This document shows, piece by piece, positions 16,975 through 28,256 of a DNA stretch of 64,000 bases; the stretch's first letter is position 1; each line of letters begins with the position of its first letter. Both the position numbers and the translations under genes were made by a program. The notes under the pieces are model-generated. The model had not been told where the DNA came from, did not search any database, and worked only from the letters and a program-made list of their open reading frames with translations. The DNA is from Gammaproteobacteria bacterium (lineage in GTDB: Bacteria > Pseudomonadota > Gammaproteobacteria > SURF-13), in contig JACPZD010000028.1 of the NCBI GenBank assembly GCA_016195665.1, forward strand, positions 62,001-126,000, in the 5' to 3' direction.

Positions 16975-17094
16975 AGAATCTCTGATTTATTCATGTTGAA
17001 CCGCCAAGACGCCAAGATTTTTCTTTACAATTCAAGCTCTTTTCTTGGCGGCCTTGGCGCCTTGGCGGTTGGCGACATATTTTTCAGAGTTTCC
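16975..17094. repeat. B-family palindromic element, copy 1 (diverged)
   Basis: Same layout as the copies at 24266 and 56631 but shorter and more diverged: a CTCTGATTTATTCATG left arm, facing AACCGCCAAGACGCCAAG and CTTGGCGCCTTGGCGGTT arms, and a right end CAGAGTTTCC followed by TTAA. Confidence 0.8.
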
Positions 17095-17129
17095 TTAAAC
17101 TAAATAAGTGACCCTTCCGGAAATCCAGA

Positions 17130-18974
17130 TTGACTTCAGTTGCCCTAAAGATTGGCCGTAACGATCCCTGCCCTTGCGGCAGCGGCAAGAAGTTTAAACA
17201 TTGTTGTGGCGTCCTGGAACAAAGCAGGAGTCTGAATACAGACGTCGCCTCAATGTTGCGCGAGGCCTTTACCTTGCAGCAACACGGCCAGCCTGCCCAG
17301 GCGGCAGGGCTCTATCAACGCATCCTGCAGTCACACCCCCGCCATCCGGAGGCCCACTATCTATTAGGCTTTATTGAATACCAAGCCGGGAACCTGACAC
17401 ACGCCGCTGATCTCATGGGCAAGGCCCTGGAGCTGGGGTTAACCGACGCCGCCGCCCACTACCATCACGCTGTGGTTCTTCTCCAGTTACGCAGAGCCGC
17501 CGAGGCCATTGTGCAATTACAACTGGCGCTGGCGAAAAAACCGGACTTTGATGATGCACGGGTCAATCTGGCCAACATCCATTTTGAGTTGGGCGCCTTT
17601 GACGAAGCCGAAAGGCTGTACCGCGCAACGCTTGTTCGTCAACCGGAAAACTGGAAGGCCTATCACAATCTGGCGCACGTATTTTATTACTTGGGTAATA
17701 TTGACGAGGCGATTCGCTATTTTGAGCAGGCCATCCAAATCGTTCCGCAGTACGCCGAGGCCCATGCCAGTCTGGCCACCATGCTGGAAGTCAACAATCA
17801 GTTAGTGGAGGCCGAACGAGAGGCCTTGAGGACACTGGAACTGCAACCCGGCAACGCCAGCGCGTCGGTAGTGATCGCCAAGATCCTGCGCCGCGGGGAG
17901 AAACCGGGCGAGGCGCTGGCGGCTTTGGATAAGATTGATTTTAACACGGCCACTCAACGCACCCTGATTACCATCTGGAATGAGCGTGGCCAGAATTTAG
18001 ACCGGGTGGGCCGTTACCGGCAGGCCTTTGAAGCCTTTTCTCAATCCAAACAAGCGCTCGCCGCCTTTCGTGGGTCCGCCTACAATAACAAAGAGAGGGA
18101 GCTCCCTCTTGACGAGGCCGAGGCCTATTTCACCCGTGCCAGGACGGCGCAACTCGTCAAGACCCTCCACTACCCCTCTACCCTGCCCCTGCCTGTCTTT
18201 GTGGTGGGTTTTCTTCGTTCCGGCACCACCCTTGTGGAGCAGATATTGAGCTCGCATCAAGACATTGCAGCGGCCGGGGAACTGGAATTTACTCTAGAAA
18301 TTGAGCAAGGACTGGTCGACCGGCAGGGAACTGCCTACCCCCGCTCCCTGGACAGCCTGGTCACAGACGGCGACGGTGCTGCATTGATGGCAAGCCGTGA
18401 ACAATATTTACGCCAGCTTGCCGCACTTGGAGACTATCCCGGTAAAAAATGGGTGGTGGACAAACTCCCGTTTAATATGCTGCATTTACCACTGATCCGG
18501 CTGCTGTTTCCCGAATCGCCCATTATTCATGTGGTACGGCACCCGCTGGACACCGTGTTGTCATGCTTTTTTCAGGCATTCCTGCACGAGCATGAGTGGT
18601 CTTACACAGTGCAAGACACTGCAGAGCTTTATGTCCGCGCCGTCAGGCATGTGGAGCGGATGAAGGAGGCGCTGGATCTGCGCTATATGCAAATACGCTA
18701 TGAAGACCTGGTGGCTGATCCCCAACCCAATATCCGCTCGCTGCTGTCCTTTGTGGATGTAGACTGGGATCCCAACTGCCTCAAGTTTTACGAGAACAAG
18801 CGCGTTGCCCGCACCGCAAGCTATGAGCAGGTGACGCGCCCACTCTACTCAAGCTCGGTTAACCGCTACCTTAATTATATTGATATGATTGATGAAGAAA
18901 CCTTATCATTGCTTGAGCCCGTTATCGTTTCACTCGGCTATGAATTAAAGCGCAGTAAAAATGCTGTACCTTGA
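17130..18974 (+). CDS. SEC-C / TPR / sulfotransferase fusion protein
   Basis: A 614-residue protein with three parts. An N-terminal SEC-C zinc motif (GRNDPCPCGSGKKFKHCC, Cys 14, 16, 25, 26) is followed by about eight TPR repeats (about 35-290). The C-terminal PAPS-dependent sulfotransferase domain has the 5'-phosphosulfate loop VVGFLRSGTTLVEQ near residue 358 and the downstream 3'-phosphate region around VVRHPLDTVLSCF. It starts at TTG 17130 with GGAAA upstream. TPR-sulfotransferases are common next to exopolysaccharide and PEP-CTERM loci; sulfation of a polysaccharide or surface protein is inferred. The downstream TPR gene begins within about 50 bases, suggesting an operon. Confidence 0.85.
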   Translation: MTSVALKIGRNDPCPCGSGKKFKHCCGVLEQSRSLNTDVASMLREAFTLQQHGQPAQAAGLYQRILQSHPRHPEAHYLLGFIEYQAGNLTHAADLMGKALELGLTDAAAHYHHAVVLLQLRRAAEAIVQLQLALAKKPDFDDARVNLANIHFELGAFDEAERLYRATLVRQPENWKAYHNLAHVFYYLGNIDEAIRYFEQAIQIVPQYAEAHASLATMLEVNNQLVEAEREALRTLELQPGNASASVVIAKILRRGEKPGEALAALDKIDFNTATQRTLITIWNERGQNLDRVGRYRQAFEAFSQSKQALAAFRGSAYNNKERELPLDEAEAYFTRARTAQLVKTLHYPSTLPLPVFVVGFLRSGTTLVEQILSSHQDIAAAGELEFTLEIEQGLVDRQGTAYPRSLDSLVTDGDGAALMASREQYLRQLAALGDYPGKKWVVDKLPFNMLHLPLIRLLFPESPIIHVVRHPLDTVLSCFFQAFLHEHEWSYTVQDTAELYVRAVRHVERMKEALDLRYMQIRYEDLVADPQPNIRSLLSFVDVDWDPNCLKFYENKRVARTASYEQVTRPLYSSSVNRYLNYIDMIDEETLSLLEPVIVSLGYELKRSKNAVP

Positions 18975-19024
18975 AAAAATATATGCCTCGATCAGATCAA
19001 GCCGTTTCGAGTAAGGAACCACTT

Positions 19025-20863
19025 ATGCCGGGAATTAGACGAATTGCGCTGGTAGCATGCTTGGGATTGGGCTTGCTCAGCGGTCGGACTTGGGCCGTCC
19101 CCTTCACCGTCACACCGGACCAGCCCAATTTAAATTTGGGGCTACTGCAAAATACTTGGCGAGGCTCGCAAGAATTACAAGAAGTCTCCGATCTGCTGAA
19201 AAAAGGTGAACGTAAACAGGCCAAGCTCAAACTGGCCAACTTTCTCACACGTTTTCCGCGCGACGCGCGCGGGCCGGAAATGGCGGGCTTGATCTTTCTC
19301 GAGGAAAAAAACCTCGGCATGGCCGATCTCTCCTTCCGCAATGCCTTGACACTGAATCCGCAACAGGCCACGGCGCGCTCCAAATTGGGTGTAACACTGT
19401 TGATGCAAAACAGCCCCAAAGAGGCGGAAACCGAGCTCAACAAAGCATTGGAAGTCAGGCCGGCCGATTCGGTGGCGCGCCGCTATCTGGGTTGGCTGGA
19501 AGAAACGCGCGGCAATCTGCCGGGCGCGCTAACGCATTATGAATACTTGCTGAAGTCGGGTGAGCTGGCGCCCAATACCCTTACCGAGGTTCATGCCACC
19601 TTGGGGAAGGTCTACAATCTCTTGCAGCGCTATTCCGCTACGGTAGATCTGCTCACGCCGTTACTCGATCATCCGGAATCAGAAACAGTTAACACCGGGG
19701 CGCGGATGGTAGTGGCCGCAGCATATATCGGACTGGGTGACAAGGCCGCGGCGAAGACCCAATTGCAGCTATTGCAAAAGCTCTTGCCTGCGGATCATCC
19801 GGAATTGAGGATTATCCAAGCGGGCGTTGCGCGCTTAGAGGGTGATTTCGCCACAGCGCGAACCCGCCTCCAGGCCGTAAAAAAGGACTCGCCGGCATTT
19901 GCCGCATCGGCGGGCTATCAGTTGGCGCGCACCTATCAGGATGAGGGCAATTGGCAGCAGGCGGCCAAAGAACTGGCAACGCTCGCTTCCATCGTGGAAA
20001 AGAACGACCTCGCTTTCGTGTTGGGTGAACTGATGAATCTCTATTTCGGTCAGCATCACGTTGAGAAGGCAGTACCCATCCTGGCAGAGTATGTCAGTAA
20101 GCACCCCGATCTGCCGGCGCTGCAATATCTCTTGGCCGAGGCCAAGGTGGAGGCGCACGATACGGAAGGGGCGATTACCGTACTCCAGCAACTGAAATCC
20201 GCACACGCCGACTATGCGCCGGCCTATCACCTGAGCGCGATGATCGCTACCTTGCAGAATAAACCCGCCGACACCGAAAAAGATCTGCGGAAGGCCATTG
20301 AATTGGAACCAAAATTCCTCGATGCCTGGGTGGCGCTGGCGGGATTACATCTCGCCCAAAAGGATTATGACAAAGCCAAGATCACCCTCGATCGAGCCTT
20401 GCAGGCAATACCCGATCATCCCATGTTGTTATTTCAGCGCGGTGTGACCTATGACATGACAGGAAAACCGGACGAGGCGAATAAGGTTTACCGTTCAATT
20501 TTGAATAAATATCCTGACCATGTCCCCGCCCTCAATAAATTGGCTCTGAACCTGGCGGACAACAACAATCTGCAGGAGGCCAAGCAGCTTGCCGAGCGGG
20601 CTTACAAATTGGCTGAGCGCGAACCCACAGCGAAGGACAGTTATGGGTGGATTCTGCTGCGCACGGGTGATACAAAGACGGCCCTGCCATTGCTCGAAGA
20701 GGCCATTAAAGATATGCCGACGGATGGCGTCGCGAACTACCATCTGGGGGCGGCCTATTTAAAGACCGGCAAAACGGCTCAAGGACGTCAGTTGCTGAGC
20801 AAGGCGTTGAGTCTGGGAGTTGCTAAAAACACCGAAGGAGAAATCAACAACCTGCTGAAATAA
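19025..20863 (+). CDS. Secreted TPR-repeat protein, EPS/PEP-CTERM associated
   Basis: A 612-residue protein with a signal peptide (MPGIRRIALVACLGLGLLSG...TWA) followed by TPR repeats over nearly its full length. It resembles PrsT-type proteins in repeat content but is shorter and lacks a lipobox cysteine. ATG 19025 is chosen because AAGGA lies seven bases upstream and it gives an uninterrupted signal peptide; an in-frame TTG at 18971 overlaps the previous stop. Context suggests a periplasmic or outer-membrane assembly factor for polysaccharide or sorted proteins. A specific function cannot be assigned. Confidence 0.82.
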   Translation: MPGIRRIALVACLGLGLLSGRTWAVPFTVTPDQPNLNLGLLQNTWRGSQELQEVSDLLKKGERKQAKLKLANFLTRFPRDARGPEMAGLIFLEEKNLGMADLSFRNALTLNPQQATARSKLGVTLLMQNSPKEAETELNKALEVRPADSVARRYLGWLEETRGNLPGALTHYEYLLKSGELAPNTLTEVHATLGKVYNLLQRYSATVDLLTPLLDHPESETVNTGARMVVAAAYIGLGDKAAAKTQLQLLQKLLPADHPELRIIQAGVARLEGDFATARTRLQAVKKDSPAFAASAGYQLARTYQDEGNWQQAAKELATLASIVEKNDLAFVLGELMNLYFGQHHVEKAVPILAEYVSKHPDLPALQYLLAEAKVEAHDTEGAITVLQQLKSAHADYAPAYHLSAMIATLQNKPADTEKDLRKAIELEPKFLDAWVALAGLHLAQKDYDKAKITLDRALQAIPDHPMLLFQRGVTYDMTGKPDEANKVYRSILNKYPDHVPALNKLALNLADNNNLQEAKQLAERAYKLAEREPTAKDSYGWILLRTGDTKTALPLLEEAIKDMPTDGVANYHLGAAYLKTGKTAQGRQLLSKALSLGVAKNTEGEINNLLK

Positions 20864-20903
20864 TTTGTGGGCCTGTTATTTATTCCAGAAGGCGGCAACT
20901 ACC

Positions 20904-21950
20904 CTACAAAGCGGCCAACGCCGGGCTGAGGTTTTTAACATACCAGTCCATTGCCTGCTGGAGACCTTCTCCAATGCGGTGAGTCGGCGCATAGCCGAGT
21001 AATCGCGCGGCTTTGGAGATATCGGCTTGGGAGTGGCGCACGTCGCCCTCGCGAAAGTCTTGATAAATCGGCTGGCGGTTTCGCAAATGTGGAAATGTCT
21101 TTAGTAGCAGCCCTCGCTGCATTTCAAATAACTCGTTGAGACTGGTACGTTCGTTGAGCGCAACGTTATACACCTGATTGAGCGCCTCGGGGTTGTCGGT
21201 GAGGGCGGCGAGCAGGTTGGCCTGGTTTACGTTTTCGATGTAGCAAAAATCCCGGCTGGTTTCCCCATCCCCGTTGATATATACCGGTTCATCGGTAATC
21301 AAGGCGGCGATCCAGCACGGTATCACCGCGGCATAGGCGCCGTTAGGGTCTTGGCGCGGCCCGAAGATATTGAAGTAGCGCAGGCCGATGCAATTGAGCC
21401 CGTAACAGCGGGCGAACACCTCGGCGTACAGCTCGTTGACGTACTTGGTGACCGCATACGGCGACAGCGGTTTGCCAATCACCTCTTCCACCTTTGGAAG
21501 ACCTGGATCGTCACCATACGTGGAGCTGGAGGCAGCGTAGATAAAACGTTTGACGCGTGCATCGCGGGCCGCCACCAGCATGTTGACGAAACCGGTGACG
21601 TTGCTTTCGTTGGTGAGCAACGGATCTTCAATCGAGCGCGGCACGGAACCCAACGCCGCCTGATGCAGAACGAAATCCACGCCCGCGCAGGCGCTCCGGC
21701 AATCCTCCAAACGTCGAATGTCGCCCTCCCTAAAAGCAAACCTGCTCCATGCCTCCGGCGCAACAAGCTCTCGCACCTGATCGAGATTGCGCTGGTAGCC
21801 GGCGGAGAAATTGTCAAGGCCGGTCACCTGCTGATCAAGCTTGAGGAGCGCCTCCACCAGATTGGAGCCGATGAAACCCGCCGCTCCGGTGACCAGCCAG
21901 TGATAACGATGCTTACGCAGATGGCGCTGCACATCCTGATATTTTGACAT
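20904..21950 (-). CDS. UDP-N-acetylglucosamine 4-epimerase, WbpP/TviC-like
   Basis: A 348-residue extended short-chain dehydrogenase/reductase. The NAD-binding motif is GAAGFIGSN near the N-terminus, with the catalytic region SSSTYGD and YAVTK (Tyr and Lys of YxxxK). The N-terminal leader before the Rossmann fold and the SVPRS segment resemble the WbpP/TviC class, which acts on N-acetylated UDP-sugars. ATG 21950 is preferred: GGAGG lies 10 bases upstream, and it avoids overlap with the preceding gene, whose stop is 5 bases away. With the upstream dehydrogenase it would make UDP-GalNAc(A) for an acidic exopolysaccharide. Confidence 0.85.
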   Translation of the reverse strand: MSKYQDVQRHLRKHRYHWLVTGAAGFIGSNLVEALLKLDQQVTGLDNFSAGYQRNLDQVRELVAPEAWSRFAFREGDIRRLEDCRSACAGVDFVLHQAALGSVPRSIEDPLLTNESNVTGFVNMLVAARDARVKRFIYAASSSTYGDDPGLPKVEEVIGKPLSPYAVTKYVNELYAEVFARCYGLNCIGLRYFNIFGPRQDPNGAYAAVIPCWIAALITDEPVYINGDGETSRDFCYIENVNQANLLAALTDNPEALNQVYNVALNERTSLNELFEMQRGLLLKTFPHLRNRQPIYQDFREGDVRHSQADISKAARLLGYAPTHRIGEGLQQAMDWYVKNLSPALAAL

Positions 21951-21954
21951 CGCT

Positions 21955-23235
<1,281 letters not shown>

Positions 23236-23429
23236 AATACTTCCTGCCTTAGATATAATGGGTTATCTGAATTTATAGCGAGTAATCTTAGCAAATTTTG
23301 AGCCAACCCTCACGAACAGATGAGGGAACGCCTGGCGAACTCCCTTAAATAAATTTTACGCAGGTCATCACCGCTTCCCTCATTTAAGGATAGGATAGTC
23401 AGTAACTATAGCGTTACCGGGGAAAATCA

Positions 23430-24242
23430 ATGGACGATAAAAATCTGTTACGCCACTCAAGAATTTTCGGTTACACAGCGGTTTTGTTGCCGCTGATGCT
23501 TACGCTCCTGGCGCCGCCACTCTATGCCGTGGAGCTCATCAAGGTGATCGAAAAGGTCAAGCCCGCTATCGTCGGTGTGGGTACCTTTGAGCAGACCCGC
23601 AGTCCACCGATCAACTTTCTGGGGACGGGTTTTGTGGTGGGAGACGGGCGGCACGTCGTCACCAACGCCCATGTCGTCCAGGCCGTGCTGGAAACAGACA
23701 AGAAGGAGTCGTTCATCGTCATGGTCGGGCAAGGCAAGGAGGGGCAGGCACGCGAGGCCCAGCGGGTAGCTGTAGACCCGGAGCATGACCTTGCCCTGCT
23801 CAAGATCAGCGGGGAACCCTTGCCTGCCCTGCAACTCGGCGACTCCGACACGATCCGGGAGGGCCAAACCGTGGCCTTTACCGGATTCCCCATCGGCATG
23901 GTGCTCGGCCTCTATCCGGTGACGCACCGCGGAATCGTCTCGGCGTTAACGCCCATCGTGCAGCCCGGGCTTAGCACCAAACGCCTGGACGAAAAGATGA
24001 TCAAACGCCTGCGCGACTCGGCTTACATCGTATTTCAGCTCGACGCGACCGCTTATCCTGGCAATAGCGGCAGCCCGCTTTATGATCCCGAAACCGGCAC
24101 TGTCTACGGGATCATCAATATGGTGTTCGTGAAGGGCACCAAGGAAGCGGCACTGAGCCAACCGAGCGGCATCACTTACGCCATCCCCGGCAATTACCTC
24201 CGCGATCTGCTGAACAAGCAATCAGACTCAGGCGCGAATTAA
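23430..24242 (+). CDS. Secreted trypsin-like (HtrA-type) serine protease without PDZ
   Basis: A 270-residue protein with a signal peptide or anchor (about residues 12-34) and a complete S1C trypsin-like triad: His81 in TNAHVV, Asp120 in EHDLALLKI and Ser214 in YPGNSGSPLY. It stops soon after the protease domain, so it lacks the PDZ domains of DegP/DegS and probably works as a small periplasmic protease. It is transcribed away from the sugar dehydrogenase. A B repeat begins 24 bases after its stop. The 194 bases upstream show no recognised operator. Confidence 0.85.
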   Translation: MDDKNLLRHSRIFGYTAVLLPLMLTLLAPPLYAVELIKVIEKVKPAIVGVGTFEQTRSPPINFLGTGFVVGDGRHVVTNAHVVQAVLETDKKESFIVMVGQGKEGQAREAQRVAVDPEHDLALLKISGEPLPALQLGDSDTIREGQTVAFTGFPIGMVLGLYPVTHRGIVSALTPIVQPGLSTKRLDEKMIKRLRDSAYIVFQLDATAYPGNSGSPLYDPETGTVYGIINMVFVKGTKEAALSQPSGITYAIPGNYLRDLLNKQSDSGAN

Positions 24243-24265
24243 GGCAGTTCAGCCCAGCTTTTTAA

Positions 24266-24396
24266 GGAATCCCTGATTTATTCATGCTGAACCGCCAAGA
24301 CGCCAAGGGCGCCATGATTTTTTCCCTACAATTCAAGCCTTTTTTCTTGGTGACCTTGGCGCCTTGGCGGTTGGCGATATATTTTTCAGAGCTTCC
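24266..24396. repeat. B-family palindromic element, copy 2
   Basis: A 131-bp imperfect palindrome bounded by TTAA on both sides (24262-24265 and 24397-24400). Ends are GGAATCCCTGATTTATTCAT and CTCTGAAAAATATATCGCCA on the other strand. It differs at only a few positions from the reverse-oriented copy at 56631-56761, so it moved recently. Its right part encodes the last codons and stop of argA. Confidence 0.88.
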
Positions 24397-25709
24397 TTAA
24401 TAAAAACCTTGGAGTTGCGCTGATAGTTGTACAAGGCTTGCCGCGCGACCGGCAGGTCTTTGATACTCCCTGCCTTAAAAGCGCGCTCCTGAAACCAGTG
24501 CGGGGTGTGAGTGGTGAGCACAAACAATCGTTTGATCTTGCCCTGCTTAGCCCTGCGCTCAATCTCCCCCAGCAACGCCTCGCCGCGCCCGGCATCCCGA
24601 TAGTCGGGGTGCACGGCCAGGGCGGCCAACTCCCCGACCCCTTCTTTTGGATATGGATAGAGCGCCGCGCAGCCTATGACCATGCCATCGCGTTCCATGA
24701 CCGTGAAGTGGCCGATCTCGGTTTCCAGGCGCTCCCGCGAACGGCGCACCAATACGCCATCCTCTTCCAGGGGCGCAATCAGTTCCAGAATGCCAGCGAC
24801 ATCATCAATCGTCGCGGCGCGCATGTCTTCATACACATCGCCCGCGATGAGCGTGCCGACGCCGTCGCGGGTGAACAATTCCAGCAGCAGCGCGCCGTCG
24901 GTACGGCGGCTGATGAGATGCGCGCGCCGTACGCCGTTTTGACAGGCCCGCACGGCGCAGGCGAGGTGGCTCTTCACGTTGGCATCCAGCGCACGTTTGC
25001 TGAACAGCACCCTTTGCGCTTCGCTGAGCGTCAATTGCCGCAATAACTGCTTTTTCTCATCCGCCAGGCCGGGGCCCTCGGTCAAGCACAGCAGTTTGTC
25101 CGCGCGAAGCTCCACCGCCACAGCGGTAGCGACATCCTCCGCGCTCAGGTTAAACACTTCCCCGGTGGGCGAATAGCCGAGCGGCGAGAGCAGCACCACG
25201 GCATTGTCGTCCAGCGCCTTTTGCAAGGCCTGCGCGTCCACGCGCCGCACCTCGCCCGTGTGCTCGAAATCCACGCCGTCGCGCACCCCGAGCGGGTGCG
25301 CAATAATATAATTGCCGGAGGAGGCGCGGATGCGCGCGCCCGCCATGGGGGAGTTAGCCACGCCCATGGAGAGCAGGGCCTCAATCTCCACGCGCAGCGC
25401 GCCCGCTGCCTGTTTTACGCAGGCGAGCGCCTCGCTGCCGGTCACGCGCAGGCCATTGTGATGGCGCGTTTTAACGCCGCGCTCGCGCAAAATCTCTTCA
25501 ATCTGCGGGCGGGCGCCGTGCACCAGCACCAGCCGCACGCCCAACGTGTTGAGCAGCGCAATATCCTGGATGAAATGGGGAAAGCGCGCATCCGCCACCA
25601 TCTCGCCACCGAACGTGATGACAAACGTGCGGCCGCTATGCGCCTTGATATAAGGGGCGGAGTGGCGGAACCAGTTTACAAACGCGGCGTTGTTATTTTT
25701 TTCCGGCAT
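24333..25709 (-). CDS. argA: N-acetylglutamate synthase ArgA
   Basis: A 458-residue protein catalysing acetyl-CoA plus glutamate to N-acetylglutamate, the first arginine biosynthesis step. An N-terminal amino-acid-kinase-like domain (about 20-290, FVITFGGEMVAD, LVHGARPQIE) is followed by a GNAT acetyltransferase domain (about 300-440, ELAALAVHPDYRDAGRGEALL). The classical gammaproteobacterial ArgA ends shortly after the NYQRNSKV block. Here the tail IKEALKNISPTAKAPRSPRK is encoded by the inserted B element, which also gives the stop. The product is probably still active because the extension follows the folded domain. Confidence 0.92.
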   Translation of the reverse strand: MPEKNNNAAFVNWFRHSAPYIKAHSGRTFVITFGGEMVADARFPHFIQDIALLNTLGVRLVLVHGARPQIEEILRERGVKTRHHNGLRVTGSEALACVKQAAGALRVEIEALLSMGVANSPMAGARIRASSGNYIIAHPLGVRDGVDFEHTGEVRRVDAQALQKALDDNAVVLLSPLGYSPTGEVFNLSAEDVATAVAVELRADKLLCLTEGPGLADEKKQLLRQLTLSEAQRVLFSKRALDANVKSHLACAVRACQNGVRRAHLISRRTDGALLLELFTRDGVGTLIAGDVYEDMRAATIDDVAGILELIAPLEEDGVLVRRSRERLETEIGHFTVMERDGMVIGCAALYPYPKEGVGELAALAVHPDYRDAGRGEALLGEIERRAKQGKIKRLFVLTTHTPHWFQERAFKAGSIKDLPVARQALYNYQRNSKVFIKEALKNISPTAKAPRSPRKKA

Positions 25710-26031
25710 AACAGGACCTTGGTAAAGCGTCTATTATACCGCGAGTTTCAGTCTTGTTTGGCCAATTTAAGTGCCCGCGCCTCCAAACATCAAACCTTAC
25801 CGATACACTTCTCTACGATGCGCGACACGCATGACCAGTATCACCAGCTCTGCGTTGCGCAATTCATAAACGATGCGATAGTCGCCCACACGCACGCGTC
25901 GTAAACCGTAGAATTCGCCTTTCAGTACGCTCCCGGCGGCAGGGTGTGTTTTTAACTTATCTATCGCCTCAATCAATCGCAAACGGTCGGCTTGGGGATT
26001 TTGGCGAGCGCCTTGGCCGCGCTTTGCTTAA

Positions 26032-26244
26032 GGAAGCTCTGAATAAGTCCGTCCCGGACTTCTCAGAGCACGGCCGCTCCTGCGCATCCCTGCGCCCGCG
26101 GCATTGGGGCGTCCTGCCCGGCAAAAAGCAAAAACGTGGCCATAAGATTATTATGGTGCTTTTCTTCATTTCAAACACTTGCGTGTTTGAAAAATGGCGG
26201 TGCATCCCTGCACCGCAGGAACCTCTGACTTAATCAGAGGTTCC
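26032..26244. mobile_element. Composite B-ended element with internal E repeat
   Basis: A 213-bp insertion flanked by TTAA duplications (26028-26031 and 26245-26248). Its ends GGAAGCTCTGAATAAG and CTTAATCAGAGGTTCC match B-family termini. It contains an E repeat (26071-26123), a perfect hairpin TTTCAAACAC/TTGC/GTGTTTGAAA (26169-26192) and a second hairpin GGTGCA/TCCC/TGCACC. It carries no coding capacity and sits inside a toxin gene. Confidence 0.8.
26071..26123. repeat. E-subfamily repeat, copy 2
   Basis: CGGCCGCTCCTGCGCATCCC, continuing TGCGCCCGCGGCATTGGGGC and GTCCTGCCCGGCA. It aligns over its full length with 37351-37403, and more loosely with D elements (CGCTCC, GCATCC, TGC, CGCGGCATT and CGTC in the same order). 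Confidence 0.75.
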
Positions 26245-26466
26245 TTAATCTTTAGCGACCAACTCACGCCTCACCTTTTCCCAGTCCAATACCGGATCGG
26301 CCGGATCGCGCAACCTATCCATGGCACGCTCCAGGTCTTCCACATCATCTAGATAATACTCAATAGCCTGACGTATCACATCGGCGCGGCTGCGCTTGAG
26401 GCGGCGCGCGGCGGAGTCCAGTGATTTGGACATATCGGGCGGGAGCTTGGCTGTTATCTGGGTCAT
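26245..26466 (-). CDS. Ribbon-helix-helix antitoxin
   Basis: A 73-residue CopG/RelB-like antitoxin. The N-terminal RHH motif (TQITAKLPPDMSKSLDSAAR) and helix (RSRADVIRQAIEYYLDD) should bind its own operator as a dimer. The acidic C-terminal region would neutralise the RelE toxin. The stop codon coincides with the TTAA target site of the element that splits the toxin, and the pre-insertion sequence would have kept the same stop. The antitoxin therefore remains intact while its toxin is dead. Confidence 0.82.
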   Translation of the reverse strand: MTQITAKLPPDMSKSLDSAARRLKRSRADVIRQAIEYYLDDVEDLERAMDRLRDPADPVLDWEKVRRELVAKD

Positions 26467-26499
26467 TTCAACTTCCTTTAATGTATTTTAATGTGGCGG

Positions 26500-28188
26500 T
26501 CAAGCTACCGGCGATCCATCCGTCACCGCACCCACGCTGCTGCTCGACACCTGTTTGGCGTATTTCGCCAGCACGCCGCGCGCGTAGCGTGGCGCAGGCG
26601 GCTTCCATGCCGCGCGGCGGCGCGCAAGTTCGGCGTCGGGCACATCGAGTTGCAGCAGGCGTGCGCTGGCATCAATGGTGATGGAGTCGCCCTCCTGCAC
26701 CAAGGCGATGTTACCCCCCACCGCGGCCTCCGGCGCGACGTGGCCGACCACCATGCCGTAGGTGCCGCCCGAGAAGCGGCCGTCGGTGATGAGGCCGACG
26801 GAGTCGCCCAGACCCTCGCCGATGATGGCCGAGGTCGGTGACAACATCTCGCGCATGCCGGGACCGCCCTTGGGGCCTTCATAACGGATCACGATCACGT
26901 CGCCGGGTTTGATCTTTTGCGCGAGGATCGCCTCCATGCAGGATTCTTCCGATTCGAACACGCGCGCCGGACCGGTCATCACCGGCTTCTTCACACCGGT
27001 GATCTTGGCGACGGCGCCTTCCTCCGCAAGATTGCCCTTCAGAATCGCAAGATGACCCTGCGGATAGATGGGGTTGTCCCAGGGACGAATGACATCCTGA
27101 TCCTTGCGCGGCTCTTCCGGAATGTCCTCGAGCACCTCGGCGATGGTCTGACCGGTAATGGTGAGTGCATCGCCATGGAGAACACCATGCGCGAGCAGTA
27201 TCTTCATCACCTGTGGGATCGCACCGGCTCTGTGTAAATCCGTGGCGACATAACGGCCGGAAGGTTTGAGGTCGCACAACACCGGCACGCGCGCGCGCAT
27301 CGCCTCGAAGTCGTCAATGACTAGCGGGACTTGCGCGGCGTGTGCGATGGCGAGCAGATGCAACACGGCGTTGGTGGAACCGCCCACCGCCATGTTGACG
27401 GCGATGGCGTTTTCGAACGCCTTGCGCGTGAGTATCCGGCGCGGCAGAATTTGCTTTTTGATGGCGTCCACCAGCACGGCGGCGGATTGCGCGGCGCTTT
27501 CCGCCTTTTCCTCGTCTTCGGCGGCCATCGTGGAGGAATACATCAGGCTCATCCCCATCGCCTCGAAGGCCGAGGACATGGTATTCGCGGTGTACATGCC
27601 GCCGCACGAACCCGCGCCGGGACAGGCGTTACGTTCCACTCCGAGCAATTCCGCTTCATCAATCTTGTGCGCGCTGTACTGGCCCACCGCCTCGAAGGCG
27701 CTCACGATGGTGAGATCACGGCCTTTATAGTGGCCGGGCTTGATGGTGCCACCGTACACGAAGATCGCGGGGATGTTCATACGGGCCATCGCAATCATCG
27801 CGCCGGGCATGTTTTTGTCGCAGCCGCCGATGGCAATCACGCCATCCATGCTCTGACCGTTGCACACGGTTTCGATGGAGTCGGCAATCACCTCGCGCGA
27901 CACAAGCGAATATTTCATCCCTTCGGTGCCCATGGAGATGCCATCCGAGATGGTAATGGTGCCGAACATCTGCGGCATCGCGCCCATCTTTTTCAACGCA
28001 GTTTCGGCGCGCGCCGCCAAGGCGCCGATGCCCATGTTGCACGGCGTGATGGTGCTGTGCGCGTTGGCCACGCCGACGATGGGCTTGTCGAAATCCATGT
28101 CGCCAAACCCTACGGCGCGCAGCATGGCGCGGTTGGGTGAACGTTGCACCCCTTGGGTGACAATTTTGCTTCTGCGGTTATCCGCCAT
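26500..28188 (-). CDS. ilvD: Dihydroxy-acid dehydratase IlvD
   Basis: A 562-residue enzyme converting 2,3-dihydroxy-isovalerate or -methylvalerate to the 2-keto acid in branched-chain amino acid synthesis. Expected Fe-S ligands Cys50, Cys123 ([10 protein letters not shown]) and Cys195 ([14 protein letters not shown]) are present. Length and the C-terminal DGRFSGG block are normal for the family. It lies 34 bases downstream of the antitoxin start on the same strand, with its own leader. No attenuator-like leader peptide is visible upstream. Confidence 0.95.
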   Translation of the reverse strand: MADNRRSKIVTQGVQRSPNRAMLRAVGFGDMDFDKPIVGVANAHSTITPCNMGIGALAARAETALKKMGAMPQMFGTITISDGISMGTEGMKYSLVSREVIADSIETVCNGQSMDGVIAIGGCDKNMPGAMIAMARMNIPAIFVYGGTIKPGHYKGRDLTIVSAFEAVGQYSAHKIDEAELLGVERNACPGAGSCGGMYTANTMSSAFEAMGMSLMYSSTMAAEDEEKAESAAQSAAVLVDAIKKQILPRRILTRKAFENAIAVNMAVGGSTNAVLHLLAIAHAAQVPLVIDDFEAMRARVPVLCDLKPSGRYVATDLHRAGAIPQVMKILLAHGVLHGDALTITGQTIAEVLEDIPEEPRKDQDVIRPWDNPIYPQGHLAILKGNLAEEGAVAKITGVKKPVMTGPARVFESEESCMEAILAQKIKPGDVIVIRYEGPKGGPGMREMLSPTSAIIGEGLGDSVGLITDGRFSGGTYGMVVGHVAPEAAVGGNIALVQEGDSITIDASARLLQLDVPDAELARRRAAWKPPAPRYARGVLAKYAKQVSSSSVGAVTDGSPVA

Positions 28189-28256
28189 GGAATGACTCCA
28201 GCTTGAGTTAGAACTGGGATTTTAACCTAAAAGCAGGGGGTTGCCAGCGGGAAGGA

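Larger units (their letters stand above)
25797..26267 (-). pseudogene. RelE/ParE-type toxin, split by a palindromic element and frameshifted
   Basis: The intact C-terminal part (25797-25982) reads as a RelE-family toxin, with GLRRVRVGDYRIVYE and VAHRREVYR. The N-terminal part is recovered by removing the 213-bp element (26032-26244) and one TTAA copy. A GTG at 26267, overlapping the antitoxin end, then reads VSWSLKIKQSAAKALAKIPK. One base is missing near 26000, after which the frame continues ADRLRLIEAIDKL. Both lesions abolish the toxin; the -1 shift could also be a sequencing error. The upstream ribbon-helix-helix antitoxin gene is intact. Confidence 0.82.
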
